Shown one piece after another: positions 9,695 through 22,916 of a stretch of DNA of 64,000 nucleotides. The position numbers were made by a program, and so were the translations under genes. Where the stretch lies: assembly GCA_030704615.1 (NCBI GenBank), contig CM060731.1, positions 87,338,756-87,402,755 of the forward strand, in the 5' to 3' direction. The notes under the pieces are model-generated. The model saw only the letters and a list, made by a program, of their open reading frames with translations. It had not been told where the DNA came from and ran no database searches. The stretch is from Takakia lepidozioides (lineage: Eukaryota > Streptophyta > Takakiopsida > Takakiales > Takakiaceae). The stretch's first letter is position 1. Every line of letters begins with the position of its first letter.

Positions 9695-12600
9695 TTTCCA
9701 AATATACCACAAAATATGTGTGTAGCGAAAATACGACGAATGGCGAGAAGCGCAACTTTTTACCACCGATGGAGCTGACAATTTACAAGCTGATACAAGG
9801 TATATAATTGTAGTTTGTCACCAAGTTTGGTGATTTATGGAGCTGATTAGCAGCAGGGCCAAATTATTGAGTCAATGGCACTGCATTTCTACTTCTTGGA
9901 TGGATGAAGAATCCTGGAATTCGCCTTGAGGAGCTGGATGAATGAAATGAAAACTCGCGCCAACTGGTCATCCAACTGGATGGATGAAAAGACAGCTTTC
10001 ATTTGCCTCTAAGACTTTTCATCCATGTAGAATAGTATATTATAGATCTTCCTAGGAAATAATAGTTTAATAAATATTTTTCCTTAAACTAATAGGCACA
10101 ACAACAGTATAAAGGAGGAGGCAAGGCTCTCTTATTCTTCATCTAGCTCATTTGCTTAGTTTCCTCTTGCTTGTTGTTGTAGTGCTTGCTAGTTTTTTTG
10201 GTTTGAGGAGGGGCTAGATCCTAGGGAGTGGAGCTTGAAGCTCCCTAGTGAGATAGGATTCTTGTAAGCTAAGGCAAGTGGCCTAGTTTTTGGGCCTTTG
10301 AGCCATTTTCATTTGTGAAGGAAGAGGGCAAGTTCATGGGGAGGTAAGTGACTTGAGGACGAGTAGGAGGGGCTGGTATGGACTTATGGACGAGAGCCCA
10401 AGTGAAGGCCGCATAGAGTACCATTACTTGAGTCGATAGAGCATCCCAAACACTCTTGATAGAAAGGTTGATCCCATCTTACCATTTCATCATTTGTGTA
10501 TGTGATTCATTTATTTTCCAAGCAAAGCTTGAAGTTGAAAATTTGATTTAGCCTCTTCAAAAGAGGAGAGTGTATTGTGGAGTCCCATTATTTCATGTCT
10601 AGAAGTGAGAAGGGGAAGACCCCCATAGTCTATTGGTAAAGGCACCAATAGAGGCTTGTATTTGAATTGTTGGAAGAAGGAATCTTTGTATCTGATTACT
10701 AATTTGAAAAAATAGCCAGCTCTGGCAAAGCAGGTCAGTAGGCTGGATCTATGATATAAGGCCATTATAGGGCTTCTATGTGCTAATTCCCCCCCCCCCA
10801 CTAGCAAGCCATGGAGGCCTAGGGGAGGGTGTGGTTTGTATTTTTTTGTCTTGGGGTTTGGGCAGGCTGATTTCGCTTGACAGCAGCTGCCCCAAAGTCG
10901 CGAGCAGCCCGGGAGGAGCCCGGGTGCTGCGCCTAGAGAGTAGGGACTCGATTACCTAAGCGTGGAGGCAGCCGTGGCCCAGCCACGAGGTACAGGCGCG
11001 GGGCCCCAGCGCTGACCTTAAATCGTACTGAGATCAAGTACATCAGCCGCGTGGCTCAGGCATGAGGCCCTGAAGCGTGCGAGCAAGGCGCGGGTCTTTA
11101 CCCGCTGGATAACCAAAAGTTGAGACAGACCGGCGGACACTGGTGTTAACCGCAGCGGTCCGCGGTTTGGACCGCTACGCGCGGATCTGCGCCCCGCCAC
11201 GTGGCAGGGGCGTTTTACCCAGCGGGCAATGCGTCTGCAAATTTCCTTAAAGGGGGGTATTCTTACCTTTAGCTATTAGATTCAATTTATACCCCTCTAA
11301 GGGTTAGGAGCCATTATCTAACGCGCCAGTGGTAGATAAAATCTAGGATTTTGGGAGGACGTAGCCTTGGAGGGGAGCGTTCTTAGAACACCAAGAGAGA
11401 GCCAAGCGGGTCTGAGGGAAGTGAGCTAGAGGCGGAGACCTCAAGAGACAAGGGAGGAGAGAAAGTATTTTGTCCTAAAAACTTGGCTACAGTGAGCCTT
11501 TGTGTCAGAGCCCAAGGTAGAGGATGATTTTTTCCACAAAGGGAAAGCGCACCAACGTCTTAAAATAATGTAAGGGGGTGAAATCTGGCTTGGACCCCAC
11601 AGTGGTTATTTTATTATTTACGCATGCATGTTCTGGACTAATGAATGTAGTTGCAGGGATGAGCTCTCAGCGAGATTCATTCATCTGATAGGGCCGCGGC
11701 AGTTCCTCGCGGCAGGGAACGGTTCCCGGATGTTCCTCGGTTCTCATTGGGTTCCCATAGGGTTCCCAAGGGCATCTTTAGGCACCAAGGGTATCTTTGG
11801 ATTCCCCACATGATTTCCCATAGGAGAGGTATTTTTCCTGATTTTCTTAATTTCTTTTATTTTCCAGTATTTCTGATTTGCGAAATTGCTTAATTAGGAT
11901 ATATGAACGTGGTGCTCGTTATAGCCTGCAGGACGGTGATTAAACTGATTGAATTTATTGAATTGAGGGGCTTAGAACTACCTTATTGAATTGCGTGAAC
12001 CTATTGGATGATGATAGGCATTTTGGCCACTCCGTTGCTAAAACAAAGTATTTAGGCACCGGGGTAGGAAGTGTTGGCCCTTCCATTGAGAGGTGACTTG
12101 AACTCAAGCCCTCGGCGAAGGACGGGCAGTGGGAGAGGACGATTTTCCCTCTCCTCCCTAGGCTGGATAGGTGCCTTGTGAAGGGATTAAAACATGTCTC
12201 GGCTATAGGCGGCTCGGGGGCCTAGGCGGTAGGAGTTAGACAATAAAACACAAAGACTTGGAAGGCAATTACTGAGTAGATTAGAGGATACCGTAGGACT
12301 TAGAAACGCAAACTCGCCCTGTGAAGAGGAGTACGTGATTTCTCTTTGCCGGTAGGACTTAAGATAGTGATCATAGCCACCATGTACGACCACGGACCCC
12401 CGGCACTAACCGCAGTCGGGTAGGCGGTTCAGCGAGCCCAACCTACACCGCAACTTACCTCGGCCCCCCTAGACTACTATGCCGTCACCCTGACCGCGCG
12501 CGCTCAGGGCTCGTCATATGAATGGTGCGTCTGCCGGGAGATAAGTGAATAGTATTCTCCAAATTGTTATGGACGGGCTAACAATATGTGTTCTCGTCCT

Positions 12601-14354
12601 GATTTGTTTTTTATGCAATACTTTATTGTTTATTCATGATCTTACTCCATCAGGTGGAGATTGAGGAACCCCATGCACATGAAGATTAGAAGCTCTTGCA
12701 TGAGGGTGTTTGGATCAGTGTTCATTGAAATTACTAACGCCATTGCAATCATGAAGCTGCAGCATGGCCACCGATCATATGGAAGCCCATCGTTTTTACT
12801 TGTCTTTTGAGGCACGCGTGGTGGGACTTTACCGTGTTATTTCCAGCACCCGATCCGGCGAAGTACGAACCGAAGATGCAATCATAGTTTGCAGGTTAAT
12901 GCGCGGCCGCATACTGGACATCGCCGAAGAGTACTGAGGGTACTGGATTTCGGCCAAAGTAGGGTCATTAGGGGACAAGGCTCTCACTGCCCCCATCTCT
13001 TCATTTTTCAGGTTTAATACAAGTTGGCTCGGGTGCTGCCAACCTCCCTTCTTAGGGAATCTCAATGTGCAATTCTCGTTAGAGGCACATCTCGCCTGGC
13101 AAGTGGCATATTTAAGGTGCTGCCCCTTGTGTCGCACCATCGCGGACGAAGGCATTGATCACTAGTGGAAATAGACGAGGAAGAGGTAGCAACAGTCTAG
13201 GTAACCTGCCTTCGAAGATCGGTAGAGATCTTGCAGTTGCAAAGTATGCTTTCATTTTTTTCATGTCTGCCAATCGGCCCAAGCAAATGTAATGCTTTGA
13301 AATTTACCAGTGTCATTCATGTCCCGCAGTGATCAAAATCTTTTCTACATGAACTTCTAAGGTGGGCATGATTTTTGAAACTAGGGTCAAGAGGATTCGC
13401 AACAAATTTTGGCAACATGAGCCAGAGATTCGACTTATCATAGAAGCTTACATCGAGTGATTAGCTCAACGGAAATCCATCAAGAAGGGGTGGATTAACG
13501 AAAGGTTTTGGTGTGAGCGACTCTTGGAAGAAAATGCACCGGAGCATTTCTATTGGTGTAAGGACAGGCTCAACTGGCCGTATTGTTCCTGCCCTGGAAT
13601 TTATCTAGGAGCATTGCACCCCAGATCTTCTTTTGTGGCACAACTACGGTGGTAGGTAGACTTCTTCACTCATTGCCATGTATGTCAGCTCTTGGCATCC
13701 CATTATGTGCGCAGGTTGGATGAGTGTAGGTACCGCAACGTGGTGATGTCGTGTATGGTGGGCACCACGTCCAACTGTCCGTTGGTGATCAACTCGATGA
13801 TTAGTGTTGCCTCACTCTCACTGCGACTGCTGTAAAATCTGGGTGGACAAATGTAGGTGATAGTGGTGTTTGGGTGAGGTAGGCGTTCCTCTACCTCCAG
13901 ATAATCTTCTAACCCACACCCAAACAGCCAACACATCCAGTCAAATGGAAGATCAATAAAGCTCTTTTTGCTCAAGAAGGAGGTGGCCTCCCCAGACCTC
14001 GAATAATGGGAAGAGGACGCCTCTGGTACTGAGGTACAAGGAGAGCTGCTAACCGAGGAAACAGCATGCACTAACTTTAATGGAATGAGAGGAAGGAAAC
14101 TTGTGGGAATTTCCCGTGCAAAGTAAAATGGCGGCGGTCGTGCTGGATCCGCAATGACTCTTTTGGGAGCCGCTAAACCACCTGAAGACTGGGTAATTCA
14201 TGGGAAATTGCATACTGACGTGCCTCCATCGCCAAGGTTCCATGGAAGGTATTTAAATCTGACCTCATTTATTGTGGACATGGTTGTTCAAGGTAATATA
14301 GGTCCTTTAGTACAGACTGAGGTAGGAGAATCCTCATCAGCACAACAGTGAGTG
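9695..14354. other. Unassigned 4.7 kb, possibly old LTR-element sequence
   Basis: No coding region is convincing; the longest frames (minus 10511-10807, 12829-13155 and 13703-14071) show no motif I know. A TATAAAGG at about 10112 is followed by a leader-like stretch, and 10860-11240 is GC-rich. GGATGAA/TTCATCC motifs cluster at 9890-10030. The last 200 bases (14154-14354) could be leader sequence of the gypsy gag that resumes after the CACTA element at 19349. I could not find a second copy of any part that would define an LTR. Confidence 0.25.
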
Positions 14355-14380
14355 CACTACAACAGATTGCGGCTTTTACG
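14355..14380 (+). repeat. CACTA left terminal inverted repeat
   Basis: Starts CACTACAACAGATTGCGGCT and pairs with the inverted copy at 19323-19348. Confidence 0.85.
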
Positions 14381-15539
14381 TCTCTGTGTTATGACTGCAA
14401 ATGCAGTTATGGAAGCCATTTACGACTTCCTTACTCTGAAGACGTAAAAGCCTAGTCAGTTGTGACATGGCAGATATGACTCTCCAGGCTGGCTGTGACG
14501 TGGCGCCTGAGCAGCTGTGGGGGTAGTCATACACTGGCTTTACTGAATGACTGAACAAACAGTGTAGTCCATGTCAGCGGTTGTGCAAGAGTGGCACGTG
14601 CTCGATACAGGAAATGTCACGTGGCAGAATGTTCGCTCTCCATGACTGCGAACTATGACTGCGGGCGTGCTAATCCGGTTGCAACACGTGGTTCATTGCA
14701 ATTTTTACACGTGGTCCCTCAGCAGATTGACATGTGTCATGATGGGTGTTTTTTTTTGGGTGTATTGCTATTTTTTTACATATTTGTATATCTGCCACGT
14801 GGTGTAGTACTATTGAAGAGTGAAAATAGATGTAGTCATTATTATAACTATGATAGCAGTCGTGTACATGTCTATTACAACAATGAAATATAATATATAA
14901 TACAAAGAGAACAAGGCAGCAAGACATAACTGCAACAAGCTGAGCAAAACCAAGAGATTGTACACCATCTCTATTTACCAATCTATTTATCATTATCATT
15001 TTTGTCGTGATCTAAAAATACATAAAATAGTCACATGTTCTCATGTGAATTATATTGTCTAACTATAACACTTTGAAAAGTGTTCACCTAGAATCTTCTA
15101 ACTACTCATGTATTCCATCAATCTGCAACCCATCAAAAACTAAGGCTTGCATGGCTTTAAGAATTACTACAGCAAGGACATCTGTTTGTTTTCCAAGTTC
15201 TTGCATAAGATGCACCAACCAACATTGCATTGTGAGACACTCACTCGCTATACTCCAAAGCGTCCAGGGAAGGTCACTGAGCAACCTGCCAAGGCGGAAA
15301 CAATTAAGAGAATTATCTAATACCATATATGAAAAACCAATGCCAGTGTTGTTTATGGTAACTTCTATCCCATGGACTCGTAAACAAACCAAAGCAAAAA
15401 GGTTGGTGTGTGTTGGCGAAGTCGTCAGATACTTCACAAAGAAACATGCACTAAAAATGAGAGCCGGGAGGATAGGAAGGTCACTCACGTTTATACAAAG
15501 ACGTCTTGCCCATTGCCCAGCACACTGCGTCACCCACAC

Positions 15540-17465
15540 TCTATCTCTACTCCTTCAGCTATCCATGCCTCTGCACAAATCAAGCATTCATCCTTGCCTT
15601 GCTGCTAGCAGCTGACAATGACAGCCTACATTTGTTCTAGGAAACACCCAACTCAGCGTAGCACACTAGTTCCTATGCTGAATTGCGTCTGCTACTCTCT
15701 GAAATGTAGCAGGCATTCACCTTTCTGCCCCGGTTGACCCATCAGTGACTGGTCTCAGATAAGTATTCATTCCACAGCTTCTCCTCATCTCTGTTACCTG
15801 TTTTTTGACACTTTTCTGTTGTCACATTGGAGTATCATGTCAAAGTCACTCCAAACTAGATTCACTCAACCAGCTAACTTGCAGAATTGAACATGTAAAT
15901 TTAGGGCCGATTCTGATAAGAGGGAAAAACAGGGTGAAATGTGTTGATGAAGATGCCTTCATTAGCAGTGCCTGATTTTATCACTTGTGCCGTTGCTGCC
16001 AGTTGACCATCTACCCATGCAGGTTTCTTGTAGCTTTTGAGAATCACAGGTAATTTTGTGCTTGAAATCTGGCCCTCTTGGATGAATCTGGACCCACACG
16101 AAATCCCTGCTCCTTCAGCTATCCATGCCTCTGCACAAATCATGCATACATCCTCGCCTTGCTGCTAGCAGCTGACAATGACAGCCTAGAATTGTCAAAG
16201 CAAACACTAGCAGGGAAAACAGGGTGAAATATGTTGAAGAAGGTACCTTCACCCCTTTCCCCATCATTTGCTTTCAGGTGTCCAAAGCCCCATCCCGCGC
16301 TCCTGCTCTGCACACTCTGCAAGCATCGCATTCCACGACACCACATCTGGTTCAGCCATAGTGTTGAACACTCCCTTGGCATCCTCAATGCTCCCACATT
16401 TAGCATACATGGCCACCATAGCAATGTTCAGGATGACATCTGGTACAATTGCAAATTTGATGGTGTCACCAGGGATCTCTTTGCCCTTTTCTAGGGCTGC
16501 CAGACACACTGCAAACGCACACAAACATTCTGTCGGTGGCCTTCACCCCTTCCCCCATCATTTGCTCAAAGGTTGGAGCCTCCATCCCACACCCTAGTTG
16601 TGCATACCCTGCAAGCATCACACTCCACGACACCACATCTCGTTCAACCACAGTGTTGAACACTCCCTTGGCATCCTCGATGCACCCACATTTGGCATAC
16701 ATGTCCACCAGGGCAGGGGCAGTATTCAGAAGGACATGTGGTAATTTGACAGGCATTCACCTCCTGACTTGGCTATTCCCAACCCATCCTGCCATTGGCA
16801 AGAGATTCCACAGAAACTGATAGTTGTCTGTTTGACTGTATAACTATGTATCTCTTGCTTTCTTACAGCTTGTACTGTGACACGCGTAATGCTCTTGCTG
16901 TATTGAATCATTTCACGCCTTCAGGTTTCAGAACAAACATTACCGTCTTTCTTTATCAGACACGTGCACCAAGACAGAATCTCACCAAAAGATTGTTGGT
17001 GTTCAATAGTACCATACATGAAGATAACTAGCACCAAAAGGGCATATGAAGCTTACACTGCTCTCCACTGGTATTAACCTGCACCAGGACTTTCAATGGT
17101 TGTCTGCCAGTCCACCCACGGCCCGCTGTAAATGGCTTGGAACCTACAAATTTTCAAGAGAGCTGATTACCATGAAAATTTCAAAACTGGCTTTACAGAC
17201 CTAATAATTCAAGCATAATCAGCATTCAAGCTAAGGAAGCTTTACAAGCATCGTGTTGCGAGTAAAGCCTTTGCAATGTCACCAGGAAATCCATGGCTGA
17301 ATGGATGACACTGAAATAATGGAGCTTGAAATCTGGCCCTCTTGGACGAATCTGGGCCCACACTCTATCCCTGCTCCTTCAACTATCTATGCCTCTGCAC
17401 AAAATCATGCATACATCCTTGCCTTCCTGCTAGCAGCTGACAATGACAGCCTAGAATTGTTCCAG
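15540..17465. repeat. Three dispersed copies of a ~90-bp unit inside the CACTA element
   Basis: Copies near 15550-15640, 16105-16195 and 17365-17465 share a 'ctccttcagctatccatgcc'-like start and run through a GCTAGCAGCTGACAATGACA segment. They lie on both sides of the PPR fragments and are probably duplications inside the element. Confidence 0.7.
16264..16756 (-). pseudogene. Pentatricopeptide-repeat (PPR) protein fragments captured in CACTA
   Basis: Two overlapping minus-strand frames (16466-16756, then 16264-16524) each contain a typical plant PPR of the PLS type: MYAKCGxIEDAKGVFNT followed by DVVSWxxMLA. The two are tandem repeats of one protein, separated by frame breaks, with no start codon context, targeting peptide or DYW/E domain. 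PPR proteins act in organelle RNA editing and processing. This is a short captured piece, oriented opposite to the gypsy gag outside, and very unlikely to be functional. Confidence 0.8.
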
Positions 17466-17518
17466 CAAACACCCCCAACCCTACTAATGAGCTAACTTAC
17501 AAAATTCAATATGCATCT

Positions 17519-18400
17519 CAGGGCCGAGTCTGATGAGAGGGCAAAACAGGCTGAAATAGGTCGAAGAAGAACCTGTGCCCTCACCACACTGTCCTTGATC
17601 TTGTGTCATGACCCATGGAGGATTTGACCGACAAAAGGACCTCTTGTGTGTGATGCTTGTGTCTGTAGTCAGGTAATGTCGGATTGGTCAGTGAGAACCT
17701 GCACCACGGTGCAGCTGAGCAGGCAGACATTGAAACACGGCCTGCTAAGACCAAGCTGACTCTCCCAAGAACCTTATAAACATCAGGAAGAATATCAAAT
17801 CATGGTACTAACAGGAGCCAACAACCCACATTTGCAGGATGGACAAACTTCTTCACATCATACATTAAGAAAAAGCCACACTTTGCGATTGCGGTTGTCG
17901 CACCCTCGTGAAGGATCTTTAAAAAGCTCATGCCAACTCTGTTCAATGATTCAAATTCAGGGCCGAGTCTGATGAGAGGGCAAAACAGGCTGAAATAGGC
18001 CGAAGAAGAAGGTGCCCTCACCACATTGTCCTCGACCTTGTGTCATTACCCATGGAGGATTTGACTGAACATGAACCCAAGATGACCTCTAGTGTGTGCT
18101 GGTTGTGTCTGTAGTTAGGTAATGTCGGATTGGTCAGTGAGAACCACCACGGTGCAGCTGAGTGGGCAGAGATTGAAACACAGCCTACTAAGACCAAGCT
18201 AACTCTCCCAAGAACCTTGTAAACATCAGGAAGAATACCAAATCATGGTACTAACAGGAGCCAACAACCCACATTTGCAGGATGGACAAACTTCTTAAGA
18301 AAAAGCCACACCTTGCGATTGCGGTTGTCCCACCATCGTGAAGGATCTTTTAGAAACTCATGCCAGCTCTGCTCCGTGCTGTAAAATCAGGGCCGAGCGG
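17519..18400. repeat. Two tandem copies of a ~430-440-bp unit plus a third start
   Basis: The block beginning CAGGGCCGAGTCTGATGAGA near 17519 recurs near 17960, and its start recurs in shortened form near 18387. The copies share the 'gaggatttgac', 'taatgtcggattggtcagtg' and 'accaagct.actctcccaaga'-like stretches in the same order. No coding function is visible. Confidence 0.75.
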
Positions 18401-19322
18401 GTAGAGATTGAAACACGGCCTGCTAAGACGAAGCTGACTCTCCCAAGAACGGCGGGCTCCCAGCCGAAACCTCCTCGCACACATACCCTAGCGTTTCTAG
18501 GGTTGCTTGCTCCAGATGCGAAGGTTGATCCAACTGCGGGCCTCCCATGCATGTTTGCCCTCTCTCCCGCTCGCTCGCTCTAAGTCCCAACCCTCTCTCT
18601 CTCTCCCTCCCGCTCGCTCTAAGTCTGTTCACGCTACCGTGATGGGCAACTTTTTAAGTTTTTTAACCTTTTTGTAAACCCTCAAAGCCCTTCTTTGATT
18701 TTTTTTCTTTTTTTTCTTTTCTTAAAGGAAACCACAGGCCCTTGAGGAGGGGGGAAAATTCACCCGCCTTCATTTATGGGCCATAAGACGTACATGACGA
18801 TCAACGCCCAGACATACCGTCACGAACAATCCCACACACGAGATAAGGCAGCGGGTTTGAACCCCAAACCACCAGGCGACACACTGTGCACTTACTAGCC
18901 AATGTGTTTTTTTTTTTGTTTTTTTAAAATTCATTCTAGTGGTCAGAGTCTCCGTTTTTTCAAAATATAAATACTCATATATTATATATATAACCAGAAA
19001 AGCATGTGTCGACACGTGCAGTCATGTAGTGATTCATCCATGTGATGATATGGCATAATGCATTAGAGTGAGAGTCATGAAGTCATATGTCTTTCTAGCA
19101 ATATACACACGTCATTCCAGTGTAGCCATGACTGTGACTGGTAGTCATATCTGCCATGCCAATATTCGTGGTCAAACATGTTTGACCTGTGTTGCGCAGA
19201 GTCCGAAGCCATGCAGTCGCATATACGCCTTCCCCAGACCTGCATTATGACTTCAAAAGCATTTTACGACTGCAAATGGCATTTCTGCCACAAATCTGTC
19301 ATGATTGCGCACCCATGGGAGT

Positions 19323-19348
19323 CATAAAAGCCGCAATCTGTTGTAGTG
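19323..19348 (-). repeat. CACTA right terminal inverted repeat
   Basis: Read on the minus strand it starts CACTACAACAGATTGCGGCT, as the left end does, with one difference inside 26 bases. Confidence 0.85.
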
Positions 19349-19354
19349 ACGTGT

Positions 19355-20910
19355 ATGTCTAGCTCAGGATCAAGAGCCACACTCCCGAGCTTGGATAGCA
19401 TATCCTTTGATACTAGGTTGCAAAGGAGACTGGCTCGAGAAGCCGTCAGAGATCAACTACTAGGAAAACACCCAGCATTGAGTCCACAATCAGACTCAGA
19501 AACTAGAAGTTTGGGTAGGATAGAGTGGGAAGGAGATAACACTGACAGCTCTTCAGAGATCGAGTGTTCACGAGTGGTTTCCCCTGTATCTAGTCCCCCT
19601 TATACACCCCCGGCCAGGTCAAGGAGCCTTTCGCCGACGTTAGAGTCAGTTATGGCACATGTTCCAGGACCTCCTGAGGTACCTATTGTGGTCCCAGCAG
19701 GCCTGCCCCCGTTAACGTTACCCAGGCATTTGCCTTGGTTTTCCGGGGAAGCACATGAAAACCCAGAGTATCATGTGAAAAGCTTTATTCAGTGTTGCTA
19801 TTCTAACCAAGCGTTAAATGATGCCTATTGGTTGATATGGTTTCCCACGACCATGAGGGGTAGGGCGTCCACTTGGTATTGGCAACAGGCGCTAGGAACA
19901 TTCGTTACTTGGCAGCAGATTCGAGACGCATTTTTAGATCATTTTCGAGTGGTCCACCAGTTCACCAGTGTCTTGATGGCATTGGCCAGGATCCGCCAAG
20001 GCCCCACAGAGGAGGTGGCGGACTTTGAAATGCGATCTCGGGAGTTGATGCGACTCCAAAACCCTTTAACTCCCCTAGATGATGGGGTACTGAAGGATTG
20101 TTTTCTGAGTGGATTATGAGAGACCACTCACTTTCATGTTTTGCACCAAAAACCTGCAACCTTGGTAGATGCCATACAAGCTGGCAAGGAGTTCAACAAC
20201 ATGCATCGCCAGGTACAACGGGCCAAGATGCCGACTTTGCACTTCCATCATACATTACGATCGAGCCCACGCAGGAGCCGACACCATTAGCGGTGATTCA
20301 GCCCGCTCTACACTATACACCGTCATATGTAGGAGGAGCACGGCCATACGCCCCGGCGACGTCCCCTACACCAGCAGTAGCACCAACCGTGCCACAGTAT
20401 GCGAATGCTGCCCCTACTAACTCGTATGCAGATTCCACTGGGCAGTCTGATTCACGGGTGGGCCATTTGGAGGCGCAAGTCACCTCTCTCATTAAAACCA
20501 TCGAAACAATGGGCAATCACATGAGCTCAATCGGCCAGCAGATCACCGGCTACGAGGGGTATCGAGATGCTGCTCCAATAGGAGAATCTGGCCCCAACCC
20601 GGCAAAGGTATGGTGCTCCAACTGCAACGGTCCTTGGCATGATGCTCAATATTGTCCTTATCCCACCCGGGAGAGGCAGGCAAGCCAAAACCCGACTTAT
20701 CAGGATAGATCAAAACGACAATTCAGTCAAACCAGGAAAGGTTGTCAAAAGTGTGGGAGAACCACACACCCAACAGAAGACTGTTGGAGTGATATAGTAT
20801 GTTTGCATTGTGGCCAAAGAGGCCATCCCTTGGACAGATGTTCCCGGAGGCAGGTGGACCGACCGGCCCCTGCCACCATCCAGCAAGTAGAGAGGAATTT
20901 CGAAGGGCAA
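19355..20910 (+). pseudogene. Ty3/gypsy-type Gag with three CCHC zinc knuckles, interrupted
   Basis: The frame from ATG 19355 encodes a retrotransposon Gag: Ser-rich N-terminus, then a capsid-like segment with the PWFSGEAHENPEYHV and TWQQIRDAFLDHF signatures. It stops at 20117-20119. A second frame (to 20910) continues with three Cys-x2-Cys-x4-His-x4-Cys knuckles (CSNC..., CQKC..., CLHC...). A frame change near 20119 separates the two parts. Gag would form the particle and bind RNA. The lineage differs from the chromoviruses at 42.6 and 54.6 kb. The CACTA element ends seven bases upstream of the ATG, so the 5' LTR is elsewhere or lost. Confidence 0.75.
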
Positions 20911-20973
20911 TGAGCCCCATTCCCGGATCAGTATGCGACTGAACCACCCAACCCTCTACCTCAACAACATAGC

Positions 20974-21834
20974 ATGTATTTTGCTACCCCAACACAGATA
21001 GCACAACGACCTAGGCCAAATCAGGCAGGTCCATCATACTCAAGGAGCAATGCCGCTCAGGGACAGGGTGCCCGAGCAGCTTATTCAAATCCTGCGGCTC
21101 AGATAGCCCAGTGTTCTTCTAACACGTGGTCTCCCCCTCAGGATGTAAGGGTACAGGGAGGACATCAAGCGTCTACCTCGGCGCCGCCTCAGCAACAGCA
21201 GACCAATGTACAACCCAATCATACAATGCGCCTTCAGAAGATGCAACACCAAGTAAATTGGATTGCGAGTGAGCCAGAGGCCACTCCAACAGCGACAGCT
21301 AGCCCCGAGAAAGGTAACTACGCAGTGATGACCCGACATCAACGAGATACGCTAGGGAAAGGCCCTGGGTATGAGGCGTCGGAGTCAGCCACATCCACAT
21401 CAGAACGGGAGGATTTGAACTTCACAATAATGAAGTCAGATGCGCGAAAGGTGGCGGAGATTGTGCTTCGGGAGGAGGAAGACATCCATCCCAAAGAAAA
21501 GGAGGTAGCATTTGCAGAGGTGGAACCTCTAGTAGTCCGACCAACCATTTCTCGACCCCCTGTATCAAGAGCGAAGAGCCCGGCGAATCGGCCAGCGGCA
21601 CCAGAAAAGCTTCCCCTGAGGAGGATGCATTCAACGATGCAGTTCACAGACGAGCTGGAACCGTACAATTTAATGGAGGATCTTCGCCATATTCAAGCAA
21701 ACATTACGTTTGCACAGCTCATAGCCATGGCGCCCACAGTCCACCACGCTCTTAAGGCATCATTGGTGAGGAAGCGAGTGAGCACTTCTACTCAGGCCCA
21801 CCATATCAATGCAAAATCGACCCAGGACCAGTAG
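20974..21834 (+). pseudogene. Gypsy Gag-protease spacer region
   Basis: This 287-codon frame joins the zinc-knuckle part to the protease. It is rich in Gln, Pro and Ser, then Glu/Lys-rich, with no domain I recognise. It most likely belongs to the same polyprotein as the neighbouring gag and protease frames. Confidence 0.5.
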
Positions 21835-21842
21835 AGATAGAA

Positions 21843-22127
21843 GTGGAAATTGCTGACCGATTCATACGGCGTTGTTTAGTGGATGATGGGAGCTCAGTCA
21901 ACATCATGCCATTCTCCACTCTATCCAAACTGGGTTTGAACATGACAGGGGAATCCCCTCTGACAATCAGGCTAGCTGACCAGCGGAAGATCCAACCGGT
22001 GGGTCACATAGCAAATGTAAAGATGAAGACCGGAGGCTACACGTATGCAGTAGACTTCCAAATCATAGACTTCCCCATCGACGAATACTCGTATGCACTC
22101 CTATTAGGGAGGCCATGGTTGGTCTAG
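21843..22127 (+). pseudogene. Retroviral-type aspartic protease domain, gypsy lineage
   Basis: The frame contains LVDDGSSVNIMP, the active-site motif (Asp-Asp-Gly-Ser-Ser) seen in Tat-like plant gypsy proteases in place of DTGA, and a later LLGRPWL motif, the family's second signature. A stop follows at 22125-22127. Reverse transcriptase, RNase H and integrase are absent downstream, so the element is truncated. Confidence 0.7.
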
Positions 22128-22247
22128 TCCAGAGCACAAACGGACTCGGGGGCAGGCACCATTACTTATGGGGTAAGACCTTACACTAGCATTATTGCAT
22201 TTCTTTCTGGAGCACCTCACGAAGAAACGGATGAGGATGAGCTCAGC

Positions 22248-22778
22248 ATGATTGGCTCTAAAGAGGAGTCTGCAGACTTGAGTGAGAAGGATTTGTGGTC
22301 AGAGGGAGAGCTCCTCCCCACCTCGCATGCCCACCAAGTTTTAGCAACAGCGGCCGCGCCTCACAGGGAGGTTAAGCGGAGAAAGGTAGGACTAGAAGAC
22401 GCAGTCAAGTCTCTAGGACCGGGATTGTATGAATGCGAGTCTGATGCAGACTGCATTGCCTGGTTGTTCGGAGAAAACCACGGCAGGGAAGTGATGGTAC
22501 ACTGGAACTGCTGCCAGTGGACGTGGGTGGACTCCATCGGAGAGACGTATTCTCCTGAAGGAGTGCGCTCTTCTTCTCCATTGTATGGGGACATTTGCAT
22601 TGGTGTGGACGACAAAAACGTGAAGCTTTCCATATTCGATGGTGGTATGATTGAAGGGCACGACATTGTGGTGAACATCAACAGGGGCGGTACAACGGCT
22701 GCAATCCAGTTTACCTGGAGGAGCCCGATGACTCATGAGCTAGTTTTCAGAGCAGTCGAAGTCCCATTGACAACGTGA
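22248..22778 (+). pseudogene. Unrecognised frame downstream of gypsy protease
   Basis: This frame of 176 codons has an acidic start, a basic KRRK cluster and a C-terminal half with several Trp residues. I recognise no domain. It may be polyprotein sequence past the protease, since the DNA between is colinear. An AATAAA at 22861-22866 follows. Confidence 0.35.
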
Positions 22779-22908
22779 CTTGTATTCAGAAGGCACATGG
22801 CTAAAGATTTGTTTGCACAATCAGCACAGTAGACGTGCTTCAAATGCAATTCATGTGGATCAATAAAAACCCCATAGTGTCGTCTTTTTGTTCTATTCTG
22901 TATCCATC

Positions 22909-22916
22909 GTTCCATG
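22909..22916. repeat. Putative 8-bp target-site duplication, left copy
   Basis: GTTCCATG lies immediately left of the element. GTTCCGTG lies immediately right at 31500-31507. Seven of eight bases agree. Adding the preceding C would give 8 of 9 if the element end is set one base shorter on the right. Confidence 0.6.

Larger units (their letters stand above)
14355..19348. mobile_element. CACTA (En/Spm-type) transposon, non-autonomous, 4994 bp
   Basis: The left end reads CACTACAACAGATTGCGGCT and the right end is its near-exact inverse, ending in GTAGTG. The terminal repeats of 26 bp differ at one position. Both ends are followed inward by subterminal 'gactgcaaatg' and 'gtcat'-type repeats. There is no TNP2-type transposase inside. 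The interior has PPR fragments, internal duplications and no long frame, which fits a non-autonomous, gene-carrying CACTA. The expected 3-bp target duplication is not seen (GTG on the left, ACG on the right). Confidence 0.8.

Noticed and set aside
15102-15539. 145-codon minus frame inside the CACTA element as a gene
   Set aside because: It has no motif and no composition typical of protein, and lies among internal duplications. The overlapping plus frame is equally long.
14352-19351. 3-bp target duplication of the CACTA element
   Set aside because: Left GTG and right ACG do not match, so I do not claim a duplication. The terminal repeats alone support the element.
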